Notes: generated by a model not told the origin, from the sequence alone. A DNA stretch of 36,145 nt from Plectonema radiosum NIES-515 (GCF_025753815.1 NZ_JAOWRF010000034.1:2213-38357); one strand, 5' to 3'; positions 16,149 to 24,408 are shown, counted from the first letter of the stretch. Numbers and translations are program-made.

Positions 16149-16502
16149 CTAGCTGTTATGCATATCCTTATTTAATTTAATATTTCCTGCTTTGAGCATA
16201 ATAATTAAATGCTCAATTATCTCGTACTCATCAAGTTCTATACGCTCTAATTCAGTAATTTTATTTAATAAACTACGTTCTACAAGAGTACGCAAGCGTT
16301 GTTGCATTTCAGGTGTAGGGATGAAAGCGGCAATTTCTTCAGGTGTGGGGTTACTAGCAATAAAATTGAGAATGTAGCGATAGATGTGGGCTGGTAATGG
16401 TGGTTGTTGGAGACTGAGGGCAAGTAATTCGGGAAGGCGATCGCCTACACTAGCCAGTTGTTGCGAAAGTTCTTCTGGTATTTAGAGAGTGATTTTTGGC
16501 AC
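16149..16502 (-). pseudogene. Conserved small gene broken by one in-frame stop
   Basis: A GTG start (complement of 16500-16502) preceded by AAGGTGG opens a frame reading VPKITL, then TAA (complement of 16482-16484), then IPEELSQQLASVGDRLPELL ... TPEMQQRLRTLVERSLLNKI ... EYEIIEHLIIMLKAG and a stop at 16149. The whole 117-codon frame is otherwise open, and its sequence resembles a conserved cyanobacterial small protein, possibly linked to toxin-antitoxin modules. One nonsense change has cut it at codon 7. No good restart codon follows soon after the stop, so it is probably non-functional. Confidence 0.68.
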
Positions 16503-16652
16503 AATACCACCTTATAGGTGAGTTTTATTTCCATCATTCTAGCCAGGTTCAATTGATGGTGGAGGCGATCGCTTCCAATCCCATTTGCCTCTGTAATCCT
16601 GAATTCTTTATAATCTTCGCTAGCATATGTATCAGTGCAATATTTGTTACTG

Positions 16653-17978
16653 ATGGTTAATCATACAGATTTACTCACAAACCTTTACAACGCCTTTAAC
16701 CCCTTTGAACCCTTACCCGCAGGTGATCCGAAGTATGTAGATTGTCAGGAAGTGCGGGGAGATGCGGATATTTTGAATGAGTTGGGAAATCGGATGCGAC
16801 TGGCAAATAATAACACTTGCCAATTGTATTCTGGACATCGGGGTGGGGGGAAATCTACAGAACTGCTGAGGTTAAAGCAATATTTAGAGAATCGGGAATT
16901 TTATGTAGTTTATTTTGCCGCAGATGAGGAGGACATAGACTCCGAAGATGCCCAGTATACAGATATTCTCCTCGCCTGTACCCGTCATTTGCTCAAAGAT
17001 TTACAGAAAATCGCTAATCCTCATCCGGTACTGAACTGGCTGAAAGACTGCTGGGTAGAGTTGAAAGATTTGGCGCAGACTCCGATAGAGTTTGAGAGCA
17101 TGGAAGTAGAAGCGCAACTTTCGCAGTTTGCCAAGCTGACAGCAAATTTAAGAGCAGTTCCCGAATTACGTCAACAAATTCGCAAAAAAATTAATCCCCG
17201 CACTGTCACTTTAATTAAGGTGTTGAATGAGTTTTTAGCGGATGCGAAAAAGCACTTACCCAACGGCTGCACTCAATTAGCAATAATTGTAGATAACTTA
17301 GACCGGATGGTATTAGTTAAAGATGGAGATAACACCAACCATGAAGAAGTTTTTTTAGACCGCAGCGAACAACTTAAAGCTTTGGATTGCCATTTAATTT
17401 ACACTGTCCCGATTTCTATGTTGTATTCTAAACGTGCAACAGACATCAGGGATATTTACGGTCAATGTCTGATTTTACCGATGATTATGGTCAAGACTCA
17501 TCAGGGAAAAATTTACAAAGAAGGACTCAAGAAAGTTAAAGAAGTAATTAGCAAGCGAGTCCGACAAATTGCACCGCAACTATCACTAGAAAAGGAAATC
17601 TTTGACAGCCCCCAAACCTTAGAAAGACTCTGTTTAATGAGTGGAGGTCATGTAAGAAATTTGCTATTATTAACACATGATGCGATTGGACGCAGTGAAG
17701 AGTTACCAATTTCTGAAAAAGCGGTGCGACGAGCAGTTACTCAAGCTAGAGATGATTATCGCCGCGCAGTGGAAAATCATCAATGGTGTCTGTTAGCAGA
17801 AGTCTCTGTTTCTAAGCGCATCATCAATGATAACCAGTATCGGAGCTTAATGTATAACCGCTGCCTTTTAGAGTACCGCTACATGGATGATGAGGGAGAG
17901 ATGCAGCGCTGGTATGATATTCATCCGTTGATTCAAGGAATTCCAGAATTTAAAGAAGCTGTGGCGAAACTTTTATGA
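16653..17978 (+). CDS. AAA/STAND-like P-loop ATPase, module 1
   Basis: The 441-residue protein starts at ATG 16653 (MVNHTDLLTNLYNAFNPFEP); a GTG six codons upstream is less likely. It has a Walker A motif, SGHRGGGKSTELLRLK (about 60-75), and a Walker B motif, LAIIVDNLDRMV (about 209-220). A probable sensor strand (CHLIYTVPISML) and a C-terminal helical part follow (ERLCLMSGGHVRNLLLLTHD). It is a soluble NTPase. It is clearly paralogous to the ATPase at 33874-35217: same length, same motifs, same GGHxRNLL block. The next gene on the same strand encodes a large TPR protein, so the two probably work together, the ATPase as a switch or assembly factor. No published function is known to me. Confidence 0.8.
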   Translation: MVNHTDLLTNLYNAFNPFEPLPAGDPKYVDCQEVRGDADILNELGNRMRLANNNTCQLYSGHRGGGKSTELLRLKQYLENREFYVVYFAADEEDIDSEDAQYTDILLACTRHLLKDLQKIANPHPVLNWLKDCWVELKDLAQTPIEFESMEVEAQLSQFAKLTANLRAVPELRQQIRKKINPRTVTLIKVLNEFLADAKKHLPNGCTQLAIIVDNLDRMVLVKDGDNTNHEEVFLDRSEQLKALDCHLIYTVPISMLYSKRATDIRDIYGQCLILPMIMVKTHQGKIYKEGLKKVKEVISKRVRQIAPQLSLEKEIFDSPQTLERLCLMSGGHVRNLLLLTHDAIGRSEELPISEKAVRRAVTQARDDYRRAVENHQWCLLAEVSVSKRIINDNQYRSLMYNRCLLEYRYMDDEGEMQRWYDIHPLIQGIPEFKEAVAKLL

Positions 17979-18033
17979 AATGTATATATCGGAATAATAT
18001 CAATAATCGCCAAGGATTAAAATACGAAAGCTC

Positions 18034-18400
18034 ATAGCGAAAGTCCTCTTAAGAGGACTAAAGATTGTGAGGTTAAAATTTTAGTCCATTTCAATGGACT
18101 TATGCTATTAGCCCGTAAATTGATTTAAGGGCGGGTATGAACGCTAATCGAGAATGCTGCAAGATGTTAGTTTAAACCGATATCTTGCACCATTCTCTAC
18201 AACCGCCTCAGAATGAATTCTGAGGCTAATAGGTAAAGTCGTCTAAAGACGACTGAACAAGGGTTTGAGTCCATTTCAATGGACTTATGCTATCAGCCCG
18301 TAAATTGATTTACGGGCGGGTATGAACGCTAATTGAGAATGCTGCAAGATGTTGGTTTAAACCGACTTTAGCTATGAGCCAGTAAATTAATTTCCTGGCG
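18034..18400. repeat. Modular palindromic repeats between ATPase and TPR genes
   Basis: Two 98-bp copies (18084-18181 and 18268-18365) contain AGTCCATTTCAATGGACT and AGCCCGTAAATTGATTTACG-type hairpins joined by the linker TATGCTAT(T/C). Around them lie further hairpins with other arms: GTCCTCTTAAGAGGAC (about 18041-18056), GCCTCAGA/TCTGAGGC (about 18206-18227) and GTCGTCTAAAGACGAC (about 18239-18254). A partial third copy (18366-18400) runs up to the TPR gene. Different arm sequences all keep pairing. The block sits in the leader of the TPR gene and may separate its expression from that of the ATPase gene. Confidence 0.85.
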
Positions 18401-18434
18401 AGATATGCTGCTAATTGAAAATAGCAAAACTTCG

Positions 18435-20888
18435 ATGAACCAAAATTTAAGTGATTGGGATGAAGATTTACCCCCTGAGCCAAAAGAAGTTTATCAAGAC
18501 TTAGTTCGCGCACTGAAGCGGAAAGCAGGATTTGGCTTGTTTTTTGTGCAATGTACACCTGCCGAATCAGACAGTTTAATTGCCAAACTTCCGCAGGATA
18601 TTCCGCAGAAGAAGATTGAAGTTTTGCGCTTGGTCGAGCCGATTGATAATTTATATCAGCGAGTAGCTGAGTTTGTTAAAGGTAAGCAAGTTGATATTTT
18701 ATTGATTAAAGGACTGGAATATTCTTTATATAAGTATGAAAAAAGAAATTTTGACGAAATAACAGAAGGACAATTTAGCAATTTAAGTAGTGTTCCGCCA
18801 ATTTTAAATCACCTAAATCAACACCGAGAACGCTTTAGGGATGATTTTAAATTTGGCTTTGTTTTTCTATTGTGGTCATTTTCGATTAATTATTTAATTC
18901 ACCGCGCTCCAGATTTTTTTGATTGGCGTTCTGGTGTATTTGAATTACCAACAACACCAGAAGTGGTAGATAATGAAACATCTCGCCTACTAGATGAAGC
19001 AGACTATGAGGAATATTTGAAACTAAGCCCGGAAGAAAAGATAGAGAAAATATTGGAAATTCAAGAACTTCTTATAGAAAAACATCCTACAGAAATTCGG
19101 AGGGCAAGTTTACTATTTAAACTGGGAAATTTATTAGTTGCTGCTAACGAATATGAAGGAGCAATAGTGTCCTATAACGAAGCTGTGAAAATAATACCTG
19201 ATTATTACCAAGCTCGGTACAACAGGGGTATTGCATTGCAGAATTTAGAACGCTATGAGGAAGCGATCGCCTCTTTTGACGAAGCTGTGAAAATCAAACC
19301 TGATTTTTACTTAGCTTGGAACAACCGAGGTGCTGTACTATGCGATCACCTCCAACGATATGAAGACGCGATCGCAGCTTTTGATCAAGCTGTTTACATT
19401 CAACCAGAATTTCACGAAGCTTGGTACAACAAAGGTATTGCACTATATAAGTTAAGACGCTTCCAGCAAGCGATCGCAAGCTTAGACAAAGCGTTAAAAA
19501 TTAAACCTGATGACCACAAAGCTTGGTATGCTCGTGGCAAGGCGCTATATGGATTAAACTTTTTAGAAGAGGCGATGGCTAGCTACAACAAAACCATTGA
19601 GTTAAAACCTGACTACGTTGAAGCCTCGCATCTCCCAGTCAACGCATTAGATAAATTGGCTATCGAAAATTTCTTGTTCAAAGTAGAAAGTCTATTGTCT
19701 GATGTAGTCAGCTACGAAGAGTACAACCTGCCCATCCCTTCATTAGCAGCAAAACTGGCACACTATTGGCGTTCTCAACTGTTTTTCGAGTGTCCAGAAC
19801 AGAGTGAGATAAATAGGGAAAGTATCATTAACTGGCTTTTGGGAAAGGACTTAGGACGCTTTGAGAAGCTCAACTCTAAAGAACTCGATATAGCCAAGCG
19901 AGCGATGGAATATCGCTATCGTATTTTACGTCAACGCTACCTAGGAATGACGAGAGAACGCGCTTATCGCAATTTAATCACTCGGCTAGGGAGTTTAGTA
20001 ACATTACGTAATAAAATCCAAACTTGGATTTCTTTGAGTCGCGATCGCCAACGCAGTGTGGTGGATGTATTGCAAGAAGTACTCCAAGAATTACTGCAAA
20101 GCGATAACTACATGCAGCAGCAAATGGCTTCCATCGCAGAGTTTACAACCGATGCCAGACTACAAAATTCTTTGCTGTTTGCCAGCATGGAAGAATATTG
20201 CTTGCGACCAGTACGCAATCAACCGTTACTAGTTTACCGTTTTGTAAATTATTTGCGACGCACCCAACGTGGTGGCTTAACCCAAGTGCCCGGTAGCGAT
20301 TTAATTAAACTAGATTCCCAAGAAATTCTTACACAAAACGAAGAGATTGTCACAGAGAATATTGAAAATCGGGTTGAGTTGCTGGATAGTCAAGCGATCG
20401 CACAATATCAAGAAGCACAACAACTAGAAGAACAGCAAGTACTGAGGAAAGTGGTAAAACAGGAATTTGAAAATTATTTACAAGAAAATATTGGACAACA
20501 GGCTGTGGAATGGCTGCGACTGTATATGCAAGGCAAGTCCCAAGACGAAATCGCCAAAAAACTGAATAAGCCCATTAAGGAAGTTTACCGACTGCGAGAG
20601 AAAATTAGCTACTACGCTGTGCGAGTCTTTGCCGTCAAAGGCAAACCTGAACTAGTAGATAACTGGCTAGAAATTTCCCTAAATGAACACAACTTGGGAT
20701 TAACACCGCAGCAATGGCAGCAATTACAGTCAAAATTGACTTCTATCGAGCGGCAGGTATTGTCTCTTAGAAAAGCAGGCAAATCCATCGAAGAAATCGC
20801 TCTTTCGTTAAAACTCAAAACTCATCAGGTAATGGGCGAATGGAGTAAAATCTATCTTGCAGCCCAAACTTTAAGAAGCCAAGAGTGA
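18435..20888 (+). CDS. TPR protein with degenerate NTPase-like N-terminus and HetZ-like C-terminus
   Basis: An 817-residue protein. I prefer the ATG at 18435 (MNQNLSDWDEDLPPEPKEVY); the ATG at 18405 lies in DNA that looks like part of the upstream repeat. Residues about 20-170 form an alpha/beta domain with strand GLFFVQC, no GxxxxGK[ST], a Walker-B-like ILLIKGLEYS and WSFSINYLIHRAPDFFDWRS. The partner in module 2 (35351 onward) has the matching blocks. Residues about 222-398 are five TPR repeats (for example NRGIALQNLERYEEAIASFD). From about 410 to the end the sequence resembles HetZ, the heterocyst differentiation regulator. It ends with two HTH-like segments, GKSQDEIAKKLNKPIKEVYR and GKSIEEIALSLKLKTHQVMG, around NLGLTPQQW. 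The likely role is protein-protein sensing coupled to DNA binding. The HetZ match is from memory. Confidence 0.72.
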   Translation: MNQNLSDWDEDLPPEPKEVYQDLVRALKRKAGFGLFFVQCTPAESDSLIAKLPQDIPQKKIEVLRLVEPIDNLYQRVAEFVKGKQVDILLIKGLEYSLYKYEKRNFDEITEGQFSNLSSVPPILNHLNQHRERFRDDFKFGFVFLLWSFSINYLIHRAPDFFDWRSGVFELPTTPEVVDNETSRLLDEADYEEYLKLSPEEKIEKILEIQELLIEKHPTEIRRASLLFKLGNLLVAANEYEGAIVSYNEAVKIIPDYYQARYNRGIALQNLERYEEAIASFDEAVKIKPDFYLAWNNRGAVLCDHLQRYEDAIAAFDQAVYIQPEFHEAWYNKGIALYKLRRFQQAIASLDKALKIKPDDHKAWYARGKALYGLNFLEEAMASYNKTIELKPDYVEASHLPVNALDKLAIENFLFKVESLLSDVVSYEEYNLPIPSLAAKLAHYWRSQLFFECPEQSEINRESIINWLLGKDLGRFEKLNSKELDIAKRAMEYRYRILRQRYLGMTRERAYRNLITRLGSLVTLRNKIQTWISLSRDRQRSVVDVLQEVLQELLQSDNYMQQQMASIAEFTTDARLQNSLLFASMEEYCLRPVRNQPLLVYRFVNYLRRTQRGGLTQVPGSDLIKLDSQEILTQNEEIVTENIENRVELLDSQAIAQYQEAQQLEEQQVLRKVVKQEFENYLQENIGQQAVEWLRLYMQGKSQDEIAKKLNKPIKEVYRLREKISYYAVRVFAVKGKPELVDNWLEISLNEHNLGLTPQQWQQLQSKLTSIERQVLSLRKAGKSIEEIALSLKLKTHQVMGEWSKIYLAAQTLRSQE

Positions 20889-20950
20889 GTGTTAAATAAT
20901 TTCCTAATTTTAATAAGATAAACAAAGTTACATGAGATGTTATAAACAAT

Positions 20951-21116
20951 GAATATCGCTTTTTAGCTATTGGATATTCTCAAGCTCAAAGGCTTTTATT
21001 TGTTGTCTACACAGAACGCGGCGATAATTAATGTAGAAGAAACCGAAAGCACTCGCAGCCATGACGCTTTTTTGAATGGCTACGTACCAGAAGACGAAAG
21101 ACTTTATGACAATTGA
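20951..21116 (+). pseudogene. Remnants of BrnT-type toxin and of an antitoxin C-terminus
   Basis: From 20951 the plus strand reads EYRFLAIGYSQAQRLLFVVY followed by TERGDN and a stop (21029). This is the central core of BrnT-family toxins (R-x-x-A-I-G-x-S ... L-x-V-V-Y-T-E-R), cut at both ends. From 21033, in another frame, it reads VEETESTRSHDAFLNGYVPE followed by DERLYDN and a stop (21114), which resembles the C-terminal tail of small antitoxins (SHDxFLxGYxPEDExLYDD). Neither has a start codon or complete domain. They mark an old toxin-antitoxin hot spot next to the surviving UPF0175 gene. Confidence 0.6.
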
Positions 21117-21146
21117 AAATTACAACCGATTATCCTGATAAAAATT

Positions 21147-21398
21147 ATGTCACAACTTAAAATTGACTATCCAGAAACTTTACCAGATGCCTTACAGCAA
21201 ACGCGAGAACAGTTTGAACAAGAAGCAAAAATGGCAATGGCAGTTAAACTATTTGAAATGAAACGCATTTCTTCTGGTTTAGCTGCACAATTAGCAGGTA
21301 TAGATAGGGTAACTTTTTTAATTAATTTACACCATTATGCTGTAGCTATGATTGATTTAACCGAAGAAGAACTGATATCTGATTTAGAGAATGCTTGA
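21147..21398 (+). CDS. UPF0175 family protein (probable antitoxin)
   Basis: The 83-residue protein shows the UPF0175 pattern: LKIDYPETLPDALQQTREQF, then AKMAMAVKLFEMKRISSGLA, AAQLAGIDRVTFLINLHHYA and a C-terminal acidic tail. UPF0175 proteins usually pair with a DUF3368 (PIN-like) toxin encoded just downstream. Here the downstream partner is present, overlapping by eight bases, but broken by a stop codon, so this antitoxin may be an orphan. The HTH-like core suggests DNA binding and autoregulation. Confidence 0.8.
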   Translation: MSQLKIDYPETLPDALQQTREQFEQEAKMAMAVKLFEMKRISSGLAAQLAGIDRVTFLINLHHYAVAMIDLTEEELISDLENA

Positions 21399-21897
21399 AA
21401 CTAATATAATTGTTATCAACACAGCACCACTTATTTCTATAATAGCGGCAATAGGAGATTTAAGAATTCTTCAATCTTTGTATACTCAGGTTTTGGTTCC
21501 TTTTGAAGTTTGTCAATAAATACTTGCTGGAGGTGCAAGCGGATTTGCAGTAAGTGAATTTGAGGATGCCGATTGGCTACAAAAATCGCAAATACCCTTA
21601 ACTAATATTTATCCATTCTTACTTAATTCTTTAGATTTAGGAGAAGCTTCTGTTATCCAACTTGCGCTCAACGAAAATATACAGACTGTTTGCATTGATG
21701 AAGCATCTGGTAGACGAGTTGCCAGGTTAAGCGGTCTTTCTGTTACAGGTACTATCGGTATTTTGTTGCGCGCACACCGAGAAGGATACCCTATTGATAT
21801 TAAACAAGCAATTGACAGAATGATTGCTCGTGGAATTAGGCTAAGTGAAACTATTATCAATTTTGCACTTCAACAAACTGGTGAAATAGATCCTTAA
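21391..21897 (+). pseudogene. DUF3368 (PIN-like) toxin gene with a single nonsense codon
   Basis: The frame starts at ATG 21391, overlapping the UPF0175 stop, and reads MLETNIIVINTAPLISIIAA ... VLVPFEVCQ, then TAA (21517-21519), then ILAGGASGFAVSEFEDADWL ... LNSLDLGEASVIQLALNENI ... CIDEASGRRVARLSGLSVTG and on to a proper stop at 21895-21897. It is 168 codons with no frameshift; only codon 43 is a stop, where Glu is usual (CQEIL). The metal-binding acidic residues of the PIN-like fold (INTAPL region, LGEASVI, CIDEASGR) are all still present. It is therefore a very recent inactivation of a toxin whose antitoxin remains. Confidence 0.8.
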
Positions 21898-21966
21898 ATT
21901 TTATTTTGAGGTGGTGTGTGTTATTACCATTGCTGGATGGATGCAGACAAGCACCAGCAAAATAGC

Positions 21967-22146
21967 CTCAAATAGGCGTTGCTGAATATTAATATGAAAT
22001 TTCTAATTATTGCTAGAGACGTTCCGGCGGAACTAATTATTGCTAGAGACGTTCCGCCGGAACGTCTCTACAAAGGCGGGTTTTAATGTTAGAATCATAC
22101 GTCAAAATTTAAAATTCATATTTCAAATCAGCAACGCCCTCAAATA
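21967..22146. mobile_element. 164-bp MITE with 8-bp target-site duplication
   Basis: The direct repeat CTCAAATA occurs at 21967-21974 and again at 22139-22146. Exactly between them lies a 164-bp element (21975-22138) whose ends are perfect 11-bp inverted repeats, GGCGTTGCTGA...TCAGCAACGCC; the pairing continues imperfectly inward through AT-rich sequence (ATATGAAATTT / AAATTCATAT). It has no coding capacity. It holds two copies of the GAGACGTTCC palindrome family (22014-22075). It is a non-autonomous element moved by a transposase supplied from elsewhere; 8-bp duplications fit several IS families, and I cannot say which. Confidence 0.85.
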
Positions 22147-22266
22147 AATACCCACTGTGAACTAATTCCTAACGCATCCCTCAAAGGAGAGAGATAGGAG
22201 CCTAAACCCTGTTGTAAAATAGACATAGAAGGATTCGGGGGACCATATTACTGGTCATAAACGCCT

Positions 22267-24009
22267 ATAGAGACTATCTTTGGTAATCTCCAAGGACTAA
22301 AATCCAGCCAGCTGAAACAATTAGCTAGGCTGTATCACCAGCGCATACCAGGCGATCGCCTAACTACGCCTGAATTTTCCCAGCGACTGGCTGCAATTAG
22401 TACAGAAATCAATCAACCCCTGTGTGCCTACCTCAATCGTCGCGGACAAGTCATCCGCGTGGGGGTAGGTTCACCGCGTCAAACGCAAATTCCACTGCTG
22501 GAATTGCCCCGTTATGGTGCAGAACGACTCAGCGGTATTCGTTGTATCTCCACTCATCTGAAGTCAGAACCGCCCAATGAAGCGTCGCTGACATCGATGG
22601 CACTGCAACGCCTAGATGCCCTAGTTGTGCTAAATATAACCGGAACTGGATTTACAAAGCGGGGTGGTGGCGCTACTGGGTACGTCAAAGAAGCTTATTT
22701 AGCGCACCTGACGGCTCAAGAATCCCGCGTAGCGATCGCAAGTCCGGCAACGCTTACAGCATCGAGCAATATCCCATCTCCAAGTTGGAATATATCACCG
22801 CCTCTCAGCTTAGACGTGCTGACAGACCAGGATTTTCTGGACTTGGTGGAAGCACTAGAAACAGACTTTCGGCGGGAATTTGTTGCTGCTGTAGTAGATG
22901 CCGATCGCGATAGCGTTTTGATTGTCGGTGTATTTACTGTTAATACCACACCCCAACAATTCCAAGATACATTAGTGGAATTGGCGCGATTGGTCGATAC
23001 CGCTGGGGGAGACGTATTGCAGACAGTCCAACAAAAGCGATCGCGCATTCATCCGCAAACAGTAGTCGGCGAAGGTAAAGTGCAAGAAATTGCCCTCACC
23101 GCTCAAACCATCGGCGCAAATCTTGTCGTTTTTGACCGCGACCTCTCACCCGCCCAAGTCCGTAACTTAGAATTACAAATTGGTGTCCGGGTAGTTGACC
23201 GCACCGAAGTTATTTTAGATATCTTTGCCCAACGCGCTCAGTCTCGTGCAGGTAAATTGCAAGTAGAACTAGCGCAGTTAGAATATATGCTGCCGCGACT
23301 TACAGGTAGAGGTCAGGCAATGTCTCGGTTGGGTGGTGGTATTGGTACTCGCGGTCCTGGTGAAACCAAACTAGAAACCGAACGCCGTGGTATTGGAAGG
23401 CGCATTTCTCGACTACAACAAGAAGTCAACCAACTGCAAGCACATCGTTCCCGACTGCGGCAAAAGCGACAACATCTTGAAGTTCCTTCAGTGGCTTTGG
23501 TTGGTTATACCAACGCTGGCAAGTCTACCTTGCTCAATGCCCTAACCAATGCGGAAATTTACACGGCTGACCAGCTGTTTGCCACACTTGACCCGACTAC
23601 ACGTCGGTTAGTGATTCCCCATGCTGATACAGGTGAAACTCAGGAAATTCTGCTGACAGATACAGTCGGATTTATCCAGGAATTGCCTGCATCATTAATG
23701 GATGCCTTTCGTGCCACTTTAGAGGAAGTTACAGAAGCTGATGCGTTACTGCATTTAGTAGATTTGTCACATCCAGCTTGGTTGAGTCATATTCGCGCCG
23801 TCAGAGACATTTTAGCAGCAATGCCAGTGACTCCAGGACCGGCGATCGTTGCTTTTAACAAGATAGACCAAGTGGATAGTGAAATTTTAGCTTTAGCTCA
23901 GGAAGAGTTTCCCCTAGCGGTGTTTATTTCCGCAAGCGATCGCCTAGGATTAGAAACTCTCCGTCAGCGTCTTGCTCTACTAATTGAATACGCCACTTCT
24001 TCTCGGTAA
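22267..24009 (+). CDS. hflX: Ribosome-associated GTPase HflX
   Basis: HflX splits or rescues stalled ribosomes and binds GTP. The protein contains the HflX N-terminal domain (TVVGEGKVQEIA, LVVFDRDLSPAQVRNLE, VVDRTEVILDIFAQRA), the glycine-rich helical linker (RLGGGIGTRGPGETKLETER) and a G domain with G1 GYTNAGKST, G3 DTVGF and G4 NKID. The first normal start is GTG at 22459 (516 residues). Codons from 22267 onward, in the same frame and without stops, encode ETIFGNLQGLKSSQLKQLAR and continue smoothly; this looks like the cyanobacterial HflX N-terminus, with ATA at 22267 where ATG is expected. I give the longer frame (about 580 residues) and note that initiation is uncertain. A strong terminator follows. 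Confidence 0.88.
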   Translation: METIFGNLQGLKSSQLKQLARLYHQRIPGDRLTTPEFSQRLAAISTEINQPLCAYLNRRGQVIRVGVGSPRQTQIPLLELPRYGAERLSGIRCISTHLKSEPPNEASLTSMALQRLDALVVLNITGTGFTKRGGGATGYVKEAYLAHLTAQESRVAIASPATLTASSNIPSPSWNISPPLSLDVLTDQDFLDLVEALETDFRREFVAAVVDADRDSVLIVGVFTVNTTPQQFQDTLVELARLVDTAGGDVLQTVQQKRSRIHPQTVVGEGKVQEIALTAQTIGANLVVFDRDLSPAQVRNLELQIGVRVVDRTEVILDIFAQRAQSRAGKLQVELAQLEYMLPRLTGRGQAMSRLGGGIGTRGPGETKLETERRGIGRRISRLQQEVNQLQAHRSRLRQKRQHLEVPSVALVGYTNAGKSTLLNALTNAEIYTADQLFATLDPTTRRLVIPHADTGETQEILLTDTVGFIQELPASLMDAFRATLEEVTEADALLHLVDLSHPAWLSHIRAVRDILAAMPVTPGPAIVAFNKIDQVDSEILALAQEEFPLAVFISASDRLGLETLRQRLALLIEYATSSR

Positions 24010-24042
24010 ATACTGAAACAGGACTTATTAACTTTAAATTAA

Positions 24043-24075
24043 AAAATTCCGTAGTCAATAAAACTACGGAATTTT
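24043..24075 (+). terminator. hflX terminator hairpin
   Basis: A 13-bp stem, AAAATTCCGTAGT/ACTACGGAATTTT, surrounds CAATAAA and lies about 35 bases after the hflX stop. The flanking A-run and T-run make it usable in both directions. No other gene is near enough to own it. Confidence 0.8.
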
Positions 24076-24099
24076 GCTATTTATAACGAAAAACATTTT

Positions 24100-24300
24100 T
24101 ACTCTACTAAACTTGAGAACTTTATGTGGAAATTAGTCATGACAAACTTCCACTCTTCATGCTAGAACCAATGATTACTGGGTAGATTAAGTAACTGGGC
24201 GAAACTAAACATAAAATACTGTTTTAATTCGTAGTGAGCGGTTTACCGCTCATAACATTTAAGCGGCTCTATCCCTTACTACCTGACAGAGCGTTTTTTT
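24100..24300 (+). ncRNA. Possible leader or small RNA ending in hairpin and U-run
   Basis: Between the hflX terminator and the oxygenase gene lies a non-coding stretch with a stem GAGCGG-TTTA-CCGCTC (24236-24251), then a second stem GCTCT/AGAGC (24266-24292) followed directly by CGTTTTTTT. This is the layout of a small transcript end or of an attenuator about 110 bases before the oxygenase ATG. No promoter was firmly identified. Confidence 0.35.
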
Positions 24301-24408
24301 ATGCTCATCTACTTAATAAACATTTTGACATTGAGGCTTGATATTAGCCTTTCAGCCTTACTGTTAACAACAGTCCCAGCTATCAACATTTAAAAGCAGG
24401 CATTTTTT

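Noticed and set aside
18034..18400. Repeated segments that could be tRNA-like or CRISPR-like
   Set aside because: The hairpins lack a cloverleaf and anticodon pattern, and the spacing and spacer content do not fit a CRISPR array.
18405..18434. Earlier ATG for the TPR/HetZ-like protein
   Set aside because: The codons lie within sequence resembling the upstream 98-bp repeat, so the ATG at 18435 is more likely.
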